A stretch of DNA of 64,000 bases from Apoderus coryli (taxonomy: Eukaryota > Arthropoda > Insecta > Coleoptera > Attelabidae), in the NCBI GenBank assembly GCA_911728435.2, contig OU452205.1, positions 4,408,260 to 4,472,259 of the forward strand. The letters are read 5' to 3'. This document shows positions 63,040 to 64,000 of the stretch, piece by piece. Below the pieces are notes generated by a model. It was not told the DNA's origin, ran no database searches, and saw nothing but the letters and a program-made list of their open reading frames with translations. The translations under genes and the position numbers were made by a program. Position 1 is the stretch's first letter. The number at the start of each line of letters is the position of its first letter.

Positions 63040-64000
63040 CACAAAAATAAACAAAAACTGAAGTCAGAAAATGTAAGTTAAAATAAAATTAAAAACCTAT
63101 ATCTCTTGTTTTTTTTCTTATTTATTATTCTTGAACCTTGATCTTCAATTTCTTTTTTTTTCCATTTCTTGGGATGAGGTTCACAAATTTAAAAAAAGAA
63201 TATTTTTTTTGAAACTATTTTTTTAATGGTTTCATTAATTCATTCCTGCTACAAAAACCTCACCCTGTATAATCAATTAATTTTTATGGTCCCTTCAATG
63301 AATCAGGAAGGATTATTGGTGAAAATCAATAGAATTATTACGTAGTTAACAGAGGAATTAGTAGGCATTAATAAGGGAATTAGTGGGATTAAAAGCAATT
63401 CGTACACAAAACTGCGGTTTACTCCACAAAAGTAGGTAAATGTAAACTACATAATATGTATCCAAATATAGAAATCAGGTACTTTCCAGCGCTGGTCACT
63501 TCATTTTGTCGGCTATAGGGAGGTCTCTAATATCATAGTCTAATAAATAATATACTAGTCCCCGCACTGTAAGTAAATCCCTTGTTATATTGCGATCTAT
63601 AGCGTGCCGCCGATTTTACGATTTGTAAGGCCAGCACAAATAAACTGTACGAATACGGGTGAGAGAAAAGTGAAAAGAGAGTAGCGAACGAGTGAAAACT
63701 TGCTTTGCTTTTAAATTAAATCCCTACGCTTACTTGGTCGACTGTGTATTGTAGGGAACGAACGAAGAGAAATTACTAGAAATATTTGAAAAATTCATTA
63801 AGAGAGTAGAACAGAGAAAGCAGGGCGAGAAAGAGCTAACCTTTATTATTTACCAGATAAATTGTCAAATTTCGTAAAATTTACGCTATATATCAGTGAT
63901 GTTACCTTTCCGAAGACCATCGTAAATTAATTAATTCATTTGTTATTTCGTAAAACACTCACTAAATAATAATAGCCTACTGTATTTCCGAACTTTTTTT
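63040..64000. other. Non-genic end of the window
   Basis: CACCCTGT at 63261-63268 is a lone tip. No further exon of the host gene could be picked out. AT-rich otherwise. Confidence 0.4.

Noticed and set aside
1..64000. LTR retrotransposons, endogenous viruses
   Set aside because: I saw no long direct repeats with TG...CA ends, primer-binding sites, gag/pol protease or envelope-like frames. All RTs fit non-LTR families.

Overview
This is a 64 kb, AT-rich, repeat-dense stretch of an arthropod nuclear genome, almost certainly an insect. The evidence is a nuclear tRNA-Tyr gene with a short intron, a mellifera-type mariner, insect-style non-LTR retrotransposons ending in (ATT)n or (TAA)n, ZMYM1-like hAT relics, a THAP remnant and IS630/DUF4817-type transposons. 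The order (beetle, hemipteran or other) cannot be decided from the sequence alone. No prokaryotic operon, CRISPR array or virus is visible.

Host-gene content is thin. On the + strand two exons with matched phase (46892-47066 and 62377-62540) belong to one unidentified charged, coiled-coil-rich protein. The 15.3 kb between them is intron packed with transposons. A CpG-richer block followed by a five-codon ATG exon with a splice donor (5750-6175) may be a promoter and first exon, perhaps of the same gene. A tRNA-Tyr(GTA) lies on the minus strand at 32371-32462.

The rest is a graveyard of mobile DNA. 0.5-6 kb: palindromic element with a DUF4817 frame, then DUF7869 and DDE-type transposase relics. 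7-10.9 kb: degenerate tandem repeat, an inverted-repeat element, a hAT relic. 11.6-17.1 kb: inverted-repeat element containing a LINE end, a Tc1 relic, a THAP relic. 18.2-26.6 kb: second palindrome, three LINE reverse transcriptase relics, mariner and IS630 relics, third palindrome. 28-37.5 kb: LINE tails, a hAT MITE full of ATCGAT sites, a PHD-like transposase tail, tRNAs, a near-perfect 1 kb palindrome, a piggyBac tail. 40.9-45.1 kb: a young LINE inserted in-frame into a hAT gene, and another LINE. 47-53.9 kb: LINE ends, an IS630-type transposase split by a LINE, MITEs, a palindrome split by a hAT element. 55-62.2 kb: hAT MITE, mariner relics, several LINEs, one split by a mariner.

The most distinctive signal is the short terminus TA-CAGGGTG...CACCCTG-TA. 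I counted at least 31 exact 8-mer copies by eye, against about two expected by chance. It caps long palindromes and also tiny 51-84 bp units. Two transposase-bearing elements (48452-48654 and 49017-50826) carry variants of the same terminus, so I infer it is the tip of a large family of IS630/Tc1-mariner-type transposons, most of whose copies are small palindromic derivatives.
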